A DNA stretch of 64,000 nucleotides from Micrasema longulum (GCA_022494885.1 JAGVSM010005004.1:1-64000); one strand, 5' to 3'. Shown: positions 44,030 through 55,700, counted from the first letter of the stretch. A program made the numbers and translations. The notes: generated by a model not told the origin, from the letters alone.

Positions 44030-44250
44030 TTAGGCATTTACAGGGCTTATGATCTGTCATTGGCTGGTTTAAGTGGCCACTTTACACACTGTGTAACATT
44101 TACCATTCTGCCCATGTTTGAACATCCACATTTCCTCAAATCTTCCATCTGTTGACTTTTGTGAAGTAAAAGAGCTGAAACATTTATCACGTGGGTGAGA
44201 TTCATCCGGCTGAACCAAATCACCTACTAGGCAACGCCTGAAAACAATTT
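44030..44250 (-). repeat. repeat family Q copy, inverted
   Basis: Minus-oriented Q from GGCATTTACAGGGCTTATGA through AAGTGGCCACTTTACACACT, TGTTTGAACATCCACATTTC and GGTGAGATTCATCCGGCTGA to CAACGCCTGAAAACAATTTT. It meets the plus-oriented tandem head-on at 44250-44268. Confidence 0.8.
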
Positions 44251-44267
44251 TCCAATGTTTATTTTTA

Positions 44268-44820
44268 AAGTGGCCACTTAAACCAGCCAATGGCAGATCA
44301 TAAGCCCTGTAAACGCCTAGACTTCCATATCCCCTTCTCAAAAAATTTCCCTCTCTGTTGAAATAAATTTAAATATGAACAACTCCCTAGGGAGGAAATC
44401 CAGCCAGTCTGCAAGCATTTGGACATAATCAAACATTGTTGAATTACTACCTGGTAAAAGAAGAAGTATAAAAATTGAAAATTGTTTTCAGGCGTTGCCT
44501 AGTAGGTGATTTGGTTCAGCCGGATGAATCTCACCCACGTGATAAAGGATTCAGCTCTTTTGCTTCACAAAAGTCAACAGATGGAAGAGTTGAGGAAACG
44601 TGGATGTTCAAACATGGGCAGAATGGTGAATGTTACACAGTGTGTAAAGTGGCCACTTAAACCAGCCAATGACAGGTCATAAGCCCTGTAAATGCCTAGA
44701 CTTCCATATCCCTTCTCAAAAAATTTCCCTCTCTGTTGAAATAAATTTAAATATGAACAACTCCCTAGGGAGGAAATCCAGCCAGTCCGCGAGCATTTGG
44801 ACATAATCAAACCATGTTCA
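44268..44820 (+). repeat. repeat family Q, tandem pair (period about 380 bp)
   Basis: AAGTGGCCACTTAAACCAGC occurs at about 44269 and again at about 44648. Everything between and after is collinear: CTTCCATATCCC, CTCTGTTGAAATAAATTT, ACTCCCTAGGGAGGAAATCC, AGCATTTGGACATAATCAAA, then AGTATAAAAATTGAAAATTG, CAGGCGTTGCCTAGTAGGTG, CAACAGATGGAAGAGTTGAG, ACACAGTGTGTAAAGTGGCC. The unit includes the palindrome AAGTGGCCACTT and the near-palindrome ACTCCCTAGGGAG. A second tandem of the same period, inverted, lies at 61249-61640. No RNA polymerase III boxes or convincing protein were seen. Confidence 0.8.
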
Positions 44821-44893
44821 TTTTTGTTCATTGTGATTGCTCAAATGCTTAGCATGTTTTTAAGCACGTCGATAGTTATTTGTGATCGAAGCT
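44820..44893 (+). repeat. right-end fragment of TIR element L
   Basis: TTCATTGTGATTGCTCAAAT ... ATAGTTATTTGTGATCG matches the L right terminus at 60700-60758. Confidence 0.6.
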
Positions 44894-44924
44894 TCAGGAA
44901 TACAATATTAATATTGATAATTTA

Positions 44925-46345
44925 AATGTAAATTCTGTGGATGAAAAAAAGTATCTCGGAGTTTACTCAGATAGATATTTGAATTTCAAAAGCACATTTT
45001 CAATATGTAGGCAACAAAAAAAAAATATTCATAGGAAGATTTCGAAATGTAACAGATATTAAGAGTAGTGTTCTTATCTATAAAACAATAATATGTCCAA
45101 ATATAAATTATCGTTCTACCATTTTTTTAATGTAACGAAGGGGAATTTAAAATATACAAATTCTTTGAAAGAAGACAGCGTAGTTATGATTTTAACGATA
45201 GGTCGTACGCAAAACCCAGATTCTTCATTATTAATAATATATTTTTGTAGGAACCTTTGTGTTGTTTTTTTTTGTAAGTGTACACGGCACAAATGCCTTT
45301 AATTTATTATGTTTACATTGATAAATGTATGAAAGAATTGAAAAGCATGGATGTGGGAGCGAAAATGAGTAATCTAACTGTCAGTTGCCTTCTGTACGCC
45401 GATGACGCAGCCCTCCTAGCTGACAGCGAAGAGGAACTGCAATCCTTGGTTACAAAGGTTTACGAAGTGTGCAAGGAGAGTGATTTGCTAATGAATGTGC
45501 AAAAGTCGAACGTCATGGTCTTTGAAAGAAATGTAACTATGACTGAATGTAAGATTGTAGTAAATGGAGATAGTTTGAAACAGGTCGAAGAATTTGTATA
45601 TCTGGGTAGTATGTTTACTAGAGATGAAATATGGACAAGGATATTGAAAGAAGGGGTAATGCCGGTAACAGAGTTAATGGTGCCTTAAAGTCTGTCGTAG
45701 CAAATAAGTGTCTATCGCAAGAGGCTAAATTAGCAGTTCATAATGGAGTTCTGGTACCAACCCTAATGTATGGAAGCGAAGCATGGAGTTGGAAAAAAAG
45801 GGACGAAAGTAGACTGAATGCTGTTGAAATGCGATCCCTCAGGCGAATGTGCGGAAAAACAATGTATGATAGGTGCCCTAATGTCGAAATTAGAGCAGAA
45901 TGCAAGGCTGAGTTAAGCATTATCGACAAAATTAAGAAAGGTCTTTTGCGATGGTTCGGTCATGTGGAGCGAATGAATGATGAAAGAACGGCTAAAAAGA
46001 TTTATGATGCGAATGTGTCTGGTTGTAGAAGTCGAGGAAGGCCGAGAAAGACATGGCATGATCAAGTACAACAAATTCTTGAAAGTGGTCATGTGAAAAG
46101 TCGGAATAATCGACGTGCGTGCATGAGAAGATGTATGAATGTGAAGGAAGCAAAGGAAGTGTGCCAGGACAGAGTGGTGTGGCGTTCTATCCTCTCTGCC
46201 TACCCCTCCGGGGAAATGGCGTGATGGTTAGTTAGTTATGTTTACATATTTGCGCACGTTTGCATCTGTTGTTTGGAATCCTCGATATACAATTTATATA
46301 TCACAACTAGATAAAATACAGAATAGATTAAATAAAATAAAATAA
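44925..46345 (+). pseudogene. CR1/Jockey-type RT remnant (Z) split by a family I element
   Basis: The left part, to 45318, reads VDEKKYLGVYSDRYLNFKST, CRQQKKNIHRKISKCN. The right part, from 46248, reads RTFASVVWNPRYTIYIS and LDKIQNRLNK, in the same order as in other LINE thumbs. The insertion 45319-46235 lies exactly between them with a 12-bp duplication. Confidence 0.65.
45319..46235 (+). mobile_element. family I retrotransposon insertion with 12-bp target duplication
   Basis: TTATGTTTACAT occurs at 45307-45318 and 46236-46247. The insert begins in the RT palm (MKELKSMDVGAKMSN, YADDAALLADSEEEL), shifts frame near 45630, then stays open for 197 codons (45631-46224): [80 protein letters not shown], ending YPSGEMA*. 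The tail is two GTTA units. It is nearly identical to 36240-37165, implying recent copying. Confidence 0.9.
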
Positions 46346-46460
46346 ATATAACAACTTTGTTTTTAACCACTAATTTTTATTTTTCACCGACCGGTTTCAA
46401 AGCAAACAAGCTTCTTTGTCAAGGTTGGCGTAACTAATGAATTGATTCCTTTTTATTTTA
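46346..46460. repeat. second Penelope-like core motif
   Basis: Minus strand: AACCTTGACAAAGAAGC, short loop, GCTTTGAAACCGGTCGGTG, the same hairpin plus GAAACCGGTC layout as 14465-14510. It is followed by an AT-rich segment. No duplication could be defined. Confidence 0.4.
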
Positions 46461-46724
46461 TTTCTATCATGTTCACTAAATACTACGCGTGGACACAATA
46501 AATCAAGTGGTTTTTTCTTACACGGGTGGTAATTTGATATCTTTATTTTCGAAGTAAGCCAGGAGAGGACTAAAAGAAATATTGTTTATTTGGTTATTAA
46601 TTATTGTTTTCTTATTATGAATAGCTTTTTTAATTTCTAAGATTTCTAAGTTGTCTAATTTTAATATTTTATATAATAATAAAAACCTTTTTCATTCATA
46701 CTCTGTTGTTCAAAATAATATTTT

Positions 46725-47334
46725 TTACATCTTTTGTTTAGTTTTGTCTGGTAGTTAATTGTATAATTTTAGTCCCTGGTTCATTAGTCTTGATTGTCCT
46801 TGTCTTGTTTTAGAAAGTTGTATATGGTATTTGTCTGATATTCTCATATTATGTCCATGTTGACTACAATTTTTTACAAGTTTTAATTCTTCGTCTACAA
46901 TTACATTAGTGGTTAATTCATGGATAAATTTTAATGATTCTAGTTGAAAGACTTCAGTTATATTTAATTGCTTAGTTTGTTTAAAAAGTTCTCTAGTTGC
47001 AGTTAGATACGGAAGGTCATATACTAACTTTAATATTTTATTTTGTTGTCTTTGTAGTCTGTTTATGTCATTTTGATATCCTGCTCCCCATAGTAGTTGC
47101 GTATAACATATTTTAGTTTTTACATAGGCTTCATACATTAGAATTTTTTCCGTTTTTGGAACAAAGTTTTTCATTTTTAAAAAAAGACTCGATAATATTT
47201 GTTATATTTGATATATTTGTTTATTAATATACACGGCACGCAGTGCCTTTTATCTTTCAAAGATATTATATTTAAAAGAATTTAACACTTCAATATAATG
47301 TGAATATCATGACAATCTAATCGAAAAGTATTAT

Positions 47335-47405
<71 letters not shown>

Positions 47406-48180
47406 GATAAAAATGAATCGCCGTGTTGTATCTTGCAAAAACTAAAAAATGGCTTGACAGATTTACGTGCGGTTTTTTGCAAAATTTTCCAATTCACGTA
47501 CTCAAGGTTTACAAATAATAACATCTTCAATATATTGAGTAGAAAAAAAGATAGAAGCATATATGTGTTTTCATCGATTTTCCAGGGTTGCTTTTGACTG
47601 AAATGCACCAATAATGTCGCCACTTTGCTAATTAAATTGTTGATATGAATTGTCCATGTCAATTGCCTGTCTATTGTTAGTCCTAAGTATTTAACATGTT
47701 CAATTTCAGTAAGTCGTTCATTATTTATGTAAGCATCTTCTTTATGACATTTTTTTCTAGATTCAAAATGGATAATATTGCATTTTTTTATTAAGTGTAA
47801 ATAAGTTTGTATTTGTCCATTTAGTCAACATAGTTAGGTCTTTGTTTATGCCATTGTTTGTTATAAACTCTTTGAGGTAAAATTATTGAGCATGGCATTT
47901 TGTTTTTTTTTTGAAGAGGCAGGATTTTAGAAACAATAGGAACGGGTCTCTAATCTCAATAGCATAAAGTTTAGTATACAGGATTTTATGATCGGCTTTG
48001 TCAAAGGCTTTAGAGAAGTCAGTTTAGAGTACGTCAACTTGAAGATTGTTTTCAAACGCTCTAAAAATTGTATTAGTAAATAAAAGTAGATTAAAAGCTG
48101 TTGACATAGCAGTCCTTAATCCATGCTATTCCACGATCAGTACATTTTTAAAAACAGTAGTTATTTTAGTTACTTTATTA
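46725..48180 (-). pseudogene. CR1/Jockey-type LINE (family M), interrupted
   Basis: Minus strand in order: VDVxxTDFSKAFDKADHKIL (RT motif A region, about 47950-48050), [18 protein letters not shown] (47610-47700), a 0.4-kb insertion, then [40 protein letters not shown] and CSQHGHNMRISDKYHIQL (46755-47174). The 3' end near 46725 reads NNRV*. Stops and shifts are present, and part of the palm is deleted. Relatives: 51597-52220, 56710-57720, 58249-59220. Confidence 0.75.
47196..47610 (+). repeat. insertion in M with (TATC)n and Helitron-like head
   Basis: It is absent from the M copy at 57541-57600. It holds a (CTAT)n/(TATC)n microsatellite at 47333-47402, then TCTATATAGATAAAAATGAA and GACAGATTTACGTGCGGTTT, resembling Helitron 5' sequence of the window's other families. 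Confidence 0.5.
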
Positions 48181-48185
48181 TTATT

Positions 48186-48590
48186 ATAGATAAACCAGCC
48201 ATTGACAGGTCATAAGCCCTGTAGATGCCTAGACTTCTATATTACCTTATCTTAAATGTTCTTCATCTCTGTTGTAATATGTTAATATTATAGATAACTT
48301 ATATAGCGTTATTTTCGTAATATAATACCTCAAGGGCGCTTTACAAAGTGATTATATAAAGATATAAATTTAATTTTAACTTTTTTAATTCAAGAAAAAC
48401 AATGTACTTTGTCACCACGTACTAAAGATTTATTCAAATGATTTGGAGAACAAGTGGGTTTTAAGTTTCTTCCGAAAAATCGCTTCACTCTCACAGTTTC
48501 GGACCTCTGCTGGGAGAGCATTCCATGCCGTAGGGCCTGCGACCGCAAATGCGCGTTCGCCGAATTTAGTGCGCTGTTACATTAATTATT
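48186..48590 (+). repeat. composite Q plus S repeat
   Basis: Q piece (CAGCCATTGACAGGTCATAA ... CTGTTGTAATATGTTAATAT) joined to S (GATAACTTATATAGCGTTAT ... CGGACCTCTGCTGGGAGAGC) at the same junction as 30743/30744. S here runs on through GGGCCTGCGACCGCAAATGC. Confidence 0.7.
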
Positions 48591-48599
48591 CCTTTTCCG

Positions 48600-48750
48600 C
48601 TCCTAATTGTACATAGAGTTCTGCATCAGTACACCAATCGAACGCTACAGGTACCATTCCAGAAACTATGAAATATTCTAATGCAAAAACACCTTTTTAA
48701 ATAATTGTTTCCATGTCAACCAATGTCAAGAATTAAACCCTAGACATTTT
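48600..48750 (-). repeat. SINE family B, degenerate
   Basis: Minus strand shares ATGGAAACAATTATTTAAAAA, GGTGTTTTTGCATTAGAATA, TTTCATAGTTTCTGGAATGG and TGTAGCGTTCGATTGGTG with the B body. Confidence 0.55.
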
Positions 48751-48879
48751 TTTAATGTTTACGAATAAGAGCTATTGATAGAAACGTGTGGGACTGTATT
48801 ATTTAAACAATAGACATTTCGCTTTATCTACGCGTTGTTCATTAAAGCAAAAATATGTTTATAAAACTAATAACGGTTT

Positions 48880-49077
48880 TTTTCTTTTTTGCAGAGGACA
48901 ATTCACCATACCACCATAGACACTTTCTCATCATAACCTAATCTCAATTACCGTAAAAATATTCACCTAGATAGATAGTTCAAATAAAAATATTAAGGTT
49001 AACATTATTTTTTAAATAAAGTCAATTTGTCTTAGAAAAAATTGCATTCATTTAACAGTTAATTTGGTTGAAAATAT
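48880..49077 (+). promoter_or_regulatory. possible 5' UTR exon acceptor for CDO
   Basis: A pyrimidine tract GGTTTTTTTCTTTTTTGCAG (to 48894) is a strong-looking 3' splice site 605 bp upstream of the CDO start codon, on the same strand. It may open the exon that contains the tandem repeat and the coding start. Inference only: no upstream exon was identified. Confidence 0.3.
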
Positions 49078-49470
49078 CGAGGAAAGTTAAAAAGCTAGAC
49101 GCAGTAATATTCATAAGATACTTAAATTAACATAAATATTGACAACAGTTGACATCTACACGTCAAAGCATTATAAATTACCACAGTATTGACAAAAATT
49201 CGGCAGTCAAACGCCGTAGCATTAACTCAACAGTTAAATTACCATTGATATTTACAAAAGTTTGACAGTTAGACGACGTAATATTATATATTACCATAAA
49301 TATTACCAACAGTTTGACAGCTATACAACGTAATATTTTAAATTATCATAGATATTGACAGGCAGTTAGACGGCGTAACATTAACTTCACAGTTAAATCA
49401 CCATAAGTATAGACAAAAGCTTGACAACTAGACGCAGTATACAAACTTGCGTAGATACCGACAAAGTTAG
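49078..49470 (+). repeat. degenerate tandem repeat at the CDO 5' end
   Basis: About seven units of 47-70 bp lie end to end, closing 28 bp before the CDO ATG. The consensus reads TTGACAGYTAGACGNCGTA, then ATATTAAATTACCATAA and ATATTGACAAAAG. Unit starts are near 49090, 49148, 49199, 49260, 49312, 49362 and 49419. Copies differ by substitutions and small gaps, so the array is old or under weak constraint. It lies either in the promoter or in the 5' untranslated region. Confidence 0.8.
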
Positions 49471-49498
49471 ACAGTAGGACACAGATTTTGCGAGGAAG

Positions 49499-49737
49499 AT
49501 GGACGTGTGCACGCAGCATACTGGCCTACTCCAGTCGCCATTTTGCGGCGACAAGATGGCGGACGGGAACGGCCTGAAGTTGGCTAAGACGGTCGGCACT
49601 CTTGAAGAGCTGGTGACGGAACTACACAAGGTGTTCGCGTCAGACAAAGTGGACATTGACCACGTGAGCCAACTGATGCTGAGTTATAAGTCTAACCCGG
49701 TTGAGTGGAGGAAATATGCCAAGTTTGATCGCTACAG
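49499..49737 (+). CDS. CDO1: CDO1 exon 1 (start codon)
   Basis: It encodes residues 1-79 plus two bases of Arg80. ATG at 49499 has a good context (GAAGATGG). A second in-frame ATG at 49556 (ACAAGATGG, Met20) gives a protein whose N-terminus is closer in length to human CDO. Residues 1-19 ([19 protein letters not shown]) have no counterpart I recognise, so either start is possible. From residue 33 the helix [20 protein letters not shown] and [16 protein letters not shown] are clear CDO. The donor is GTAAGC at 49738. The exon is much richer in G+C than its surroundings. Confidence 0.92.
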
Positions 49738-52700
49738 GTAAGCCTTTTATTTATTTATTCATTTTTCCATTTTCTCTTATGGCAGACTTTTGAACACAGT
49801 ACGATGTATGCAAACTTGATTCTATGCGCCATCAGAAATAACTACTTTCGACGTGCTAATAAGCGGCGTGATAACAATTTCTCACCATGGTTGTTTATCG
49901 TATTCGCGATCACAATGGAACGTCCGTGAACACATAATATTAAAAAAAATAAAAAAATATTCATAAATTTCATAAAGAGTACATGTTTTTGTAAAATTCT
50001 AAACATATCTACTTTTACACATCTAGTAAATGTTATCACTGTAACTCTCCAAAAAAAGCGACTTACTCTTGTGCTTGGAGAGTGACTCACACTGTTTTAG
50101 TTGTTTATTTATAAGAGTTTATATAATTTTAAATATGAGTACCTACATGAGAAGAAAAATAAAAACATAGGATATATAAAGAAAAAACATAAAACAATAA
50201 TACATTCATACTTATTCAAATTTAATATTGTTTTTACACGAGTTCAAAAATTTCTTTAGATTAACTTTAAATTTATTTATTGATATATTATTTTTAATAG
50301 TTTTTAGTTAATTAGGAAGATTATTATTTTTTTTACACCTTTGAAGACAAAGCTATTTTGACCATGACTTGTATAGAATTTAGGAATTTTAATATTATGT
50401 TGGTATCTGAGTGACGTATTCATTTCAAATTCTTTTATTTTTTATAAATTTGTATAATATAATTTATTTTATAAAGAGTGTCTACTGTATGAACCCTTAA
50501 TATTTTATATAGACTTTCCGTATTGAATGTTGAGGGTTTCTTTAAAATTACTTTGATTTATTTATTTATATATCCGCCCAATGGGCATTTTTATGGACGC
50601 ATTTGTATATAGAAAATTATTATAACAAAATTAGAAAGACTCAATGGTTTATAGTAGACTTTGTGGGAGTGGAAGCGGGAGAGAGGTGTTTATAATTGAA
50701 TTTGATTCAGTGATCGTTTGAAAGAAGACAACTTGTTATCAAAGAAATCAAGACTGGTATTTTTGTTGGCAGACTTAAGAATTCTGGGCATAGGGAAATA
50801 AAAACCATAGTTAGTTCTATGGTTATCGGTATGAAAGTTTTGTCTGAGGTTTCTAGTTGGGATATTTAATTTTATCGAGCTCAGTAGTTCAGGCGCATCT
50901 AAGAGTGAGTTGAGAATTTTAAATAGGTCTGTAAGGTCGGATTTATTTCGACGGTCTTGAAGAGAAGATATCAAATGTCAAAATATTTACGTTTCGCTAC
51001 GTATAATCCTGCTGCGCAACCACATATTTGAATTTCACCTGTGTAAATATGAAAAATATTCCAGAACTGCTATTTTTATTTATTTATTTATTACTTATCA
51101 TGCTATTTATTGCATTCAGCCGGCGCGGCGGTTAGCAAGCCAAATGTCAAAAAAAGTTGCCATAATAAATGTAGTTTAATTTTCACTTTTTCGTACTAGA
51201 TACTCGGCTTAGATACTTGGCGGCCTCCGTGGTGTAGTGGTCAAGACGCTTGACTCACGCACGGAAGGTTTCGGGTTCGATTCCCGGTGAGAACACAAAA
51301 ATTAAAATGTGATTTTTCTCAAGCCTGGGTGCTCTGTGATGTAATTCACCACTGTAATTAGGCCTCCTGGCCTGTTGTGGTGCAAAAAAAATGTAAAAAA
51401 TGCATGCGTTGATGAATCAAAATTACATTTTTGCAAATGCAATATTTTGTATATTTTTTATAGTAAACCCCGATTTTTGCCAATGAACTGTATTTATTTA
51501 CGAGGAAAACAAACCGGCACGAGCGTTGACTTAGAGATTACACACGCGTTGACTTACGACTGCAATAAATACATGTTTAATAGTTGTTAAATACGACATG
51601 TTAAATACTTAGGACTAACAATAGACGGACAATTGACATGGACAATTCATATCAACAATTTAATTACCAAAGTGGCGACATTATCGAGTCTTTTTTTTAA
51701 ATCAAAAACTTTGTTCCAATAAAGGAAAAAAATAAAATACATGAAGCCTATGTAAAAACTAAAATATGTTATATGCAACTACTATGGGGAACAGGAAATC
51801 AAAATGACATAAACAGACTACAAAGACAGCAAAATAAAATATTAAAGTTAGTATATGACCTTCCCTATCTAACAGCAACTAAAGAACTTTTTGAACAAAC
51901 TAAACAATTAAATGTAACTAAACTCTTAAAACTGAAATCCTTAAAATTTATTCATAAATTAGCCACTGATGTAATTGTAGACTAAGAATTAAAACTTGAA
52001 AAAAACTGTAGTAAACATGAACACAATACGAGAATATCAGAAAATATCATATACAACCTTTTAAAACGAGAAAAGGATAATCGAGACTAATAAACCATGG
52101 ACTGAAATTATACAATAAACTTCCAGACAAAACTAAACAAAAGACTCAGACAACCTTTACAAAAGATGTTAACAATATTATCATTAACAGTAGAATGTGA
52201 ATTTTAAAAGTAAAAATATTTTAACATATTACAACAGAGATGAAGAACATTTAAGAGAAGGTAATATAGAAGTCTAGGCATCTACAGGGCTGCTTATGAC
52301 CTATCAATAGCTGGTTTAAGTGGCCCCTTTACACACTGTGTAACATTTACCATTCTGCCCATATTTGAACATCTATATTTATTTTATTTATTTATTATTT
52401 ACATTATTTATTTATTAATTACATTATACATACATTTGTTAAGGACAGAGACACAGTTTATAGCGACACAATCAGGAACGACCCATGTCTGTGAACTTGC
52501 TCCGACTCGCTAGAAAATCCGTGTTGAGTCGGGGCACTTGTAATGCATTTATAACCATACATTCACACACATATATACATATATATTCGCACATATATAT
52601 TTATATTATATTTTATACATACAGATACATATATATTAAGTTGATACACATCATTGATACTTTATACATATTCAATCAATTCTTTCATCTGTTGATGTTT

Positions 52701-55700
52701 GTGAAGTTAAAGAGCTGAAACCTAGTCTTCTATATTACCTTTCTTAAATGTTCTTCATCTCTGTTGTAATAGGTTAATATAAACAGCTCCCCAGGGAGTT
52801 GAATCCAGTCCTTGTTTACAAAAATTTAGACAAACTCAAAGTATTGTTAAAAATATTTTGTAACCCGTATGGGTTTATCAATAAAATTTTAAAATAAAAA
52901 AGTATTTGTCGGAATCGGTGATGCCATGTCTTTCTCGGTCTTCCTCTATTTCTGCACCCATCAACATTCGCATCGTCGATCCTTTTAGCCGTTCTTTCGC
53001 TGTCCATTCGCTCTACATGTCCAAACCAACACAGAGCTCCTTTCTTGATTTTGTCGATGATCTCAGCCTAACATGTTCTTTTTGCACCACAACACGCCAG
53101 AAGACCCAATTATAGTGGTGAATTACAATACAGAACACCCAGGCTTGAGAAAAATCGCATTCAACTTTTTTTTTCTCACCGGAACTCGAACCTGGAACCT
53201 ACCGTTCGTAAGCGTCTTGACCACTACACCACGGAGGCCGCCTAATACTGTACGGATCTCAACATTTGTGCATCTATTGTACATAGTTTTACCACACTGC
53301 CTGAGAGATCGCATTTTGACAGCATTCAGCCTTATTTCATCCCCGTTTTTCCAAGTCCGTATATCGCTTCCATACATCAGGATCGAGACCGGGACTCCAC
53401 TGTGAACTGCTAATTTTGCCTCTTGCGACAATAATTTATTCACCAGGGTTGATTTAAGTGCACCGTTAACTCTGTTCCCGGCACTTACCCTCCTTTCAAT
53501 AACTTTCCGAGTCATTCCATCCCTAGTAAACATACTTCCCAGATACACAAATTCCTCTACCTGTTTTAGTATAACTCCATTCCCAGTGATTTCACGTTTA
53601 GTCATCCTTTCATTTCTTTCAAAAACCATCACATTCGATTCATCGACATTCACCAGCAAATCGCTTCCCTTGCATGCATTGTAGAATCGTAGAATAACCA
53701 TTCGCTATCTGCATTTTTTTAAACAAGTACCTACTGTTTATTGTACTGTACAGAAGTAAACAAAACAGGTATTTAAATGTCAGAAATATTTTTACTTAAG
53801 ATCAATAATTATTTTTTTCCTCTTGTTTGCGACGCCATTTCCGCAAATTGTCTGTCGAGTTAATTATGTGCGTATTTGATCCTAAAATGGAGTGTGGGTA
53901 CTGCATAAAAGGCTGTAGATTCGTTTGTACCTAAGTTTATTATAAGGGAAACGACAAAATATGCACGTGTATTTATGTGTATCTACTCCGCGTTATTGTA
54001 AACATTCCTTGTCCAAGACAACATAAAATTATTTATCATTTATTTATTCATATATATGTACATTACAAAATAAAATATCTTAATTCAAACATAAAGAAAT
54101 AATTAGGTAAAATTAGGTATATGTAAAAAAAAACACAATAGTATACATAATATCCAAAGAATAATATGTTAAAAAAGTAAGAGAATCTTGTAACGAAAAA
54201 CTCCCTCAGAGACGTGAAAAATGTCAATGTCCAAAGTGATATTGTTCAACATAGAGATAGCCCTTCCAACAGGCATAACCATTGGCAGGTTGGTCCTGTA
54301 TATTGGAATGTGAAACAGTCTATGTTGACGCTGTCTAAGGTCAGGAACATAAAAGCTAATGCTCCGCATAATTTCAGGGTTGTCAATAATACAGCGCAAC
54401 AATCAAAAGAAGTGCGTTGTTAAATACACATTCCTTCTAGTCTTCAAACTGCTGTAACCGAGCATACCCTGAAGGAACTCAGTGGGATAAAGCCATGGAT
54501 AATATCCGCACTACGTCATGTAGAGAAACCGAAGAAATTTCTTCTGAACCCTCTCCACCATAAGAGAGTACTTCAACTCACACGGTCCCCAAATCATCGA
54601 GCCACTCTCGAGTCTACTTCGCACCAACGAGTTATAAAGAATTCTCAGTACTCGTGTACTACCAAAAACCCTAGCAGTACGCAAGACGAATCCTAACATC
54701 TTCAATGAACGACTACAAACTGTTTCGATCTGATCATGAAATGTCAGGGAACTCGCAAAAGTGATGCCTAGATCTTTAACCTTCGCAATCCGCATAAGAT
54801 TCTGGTCATTCATTCCATAGCGGAAGAATAGCGTTTTGTGGGCCCCGGTGAAAGACATAACTGAGCATTTTGAAATATTGAAGAATAATTTATTTCGTCT
54901 TCCCTATTCAGATACGTTTGGAGAGAACTAAAATCATCCAAAGTTTTAACCCTCAAAAATAGTTTCAAGTCATCCGCGAATAATAAAAAACGCGATTTGA
55001 CTACAATTGCAATTATAGCATACGCTAGCATTATTAGAGGCACCGTCAGCTGCTGTGCCGATACGACGGCCCCGATAACAACGGGAAGTTAACATTTATA
55101 CTAAATTTTATCTACTAAGAAAAATTAAGTTTTCTGTACTAAAAGCAGAATATGCATACACAGTTTTCTTCTAAACACGTACAATAGGGAAATATCACTT
55201 TTTTTACATTTTTAAAGTAATAAAGGTCTTTAAAATACTGTCCATTAAAATAAAATAATTCTAATTATTTTTAAATTTGTAATTTTGGATTCCCGCAAAA
55301 ACGATCCTTCCGCTGGCAACGCCCTTAGGGGCGTCACAATTCATGTTTATTTGTTTCTGGCCTTTGAAATTTGTTGAGAACATTTTCACAAATCTTGACG
55401 TCACAACAACCGAGGCCAAACACGTCGCGTTTTTCTTGCAACGTATTTTTATTCAATTTCTTTTTTACATTTATGTATGAAAACATTTCTCCGCAATATC
55501 CATATTGATTTGAAAATACAATTAATTTTGCTAAATCCATTTCATACATTTTTTTTGTATTTGTAGGATGTGATATTTCCCAATATAGGTTACCAGCGAA
55601 GATACTTTAAATGTTCATGCAAATAATCTCATTTTCGTACACAAATATCGGTTTTTCTTTTCTTCCTATTGTAATCGGAGTCCTGGTGGGTTACTTTGAA

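Larger units (their letters stand above)
49831..51598 (+). mobile_element. TIR element L copy in CDO intron 1, carrying LINE V and SINE A
   Basis: L sequence (GACGTGCTAATAAGCGGCG, TTGTTTATCGTATTCGCGAT, CCGTGAACACATAATATTA) runs to about 49950. It resumes near 50968 (ATGTCAAAATATTTACGTTT ... AGCCAAATGTCAAAAAAAG), is cut again by SINE A at 51221-51400, and ends with GTTGACTTAGAGATTACACA and ACTGCAATAAATAC. The second copy at 59941-60758 shows the undivided order at both sites. The right terminus is lost at the junction with M. Confidence 0.7.

Noticed and set aside
44069..44660. Conserved open frames in several Q copies (for example [18 protein letters not shown])
   Set aside because: Similar frames appear on both strands of the same sequence and follow simply from DNA similarity between young copies. 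No domain, no start context and no sign of synonymous-site bias by eye.
47333..47402. CRISPR-like or clustered regular repeat
   Set aside because: It is a simple TATC/CTAT microsatellite with no spacers, in a eukaryotic window.
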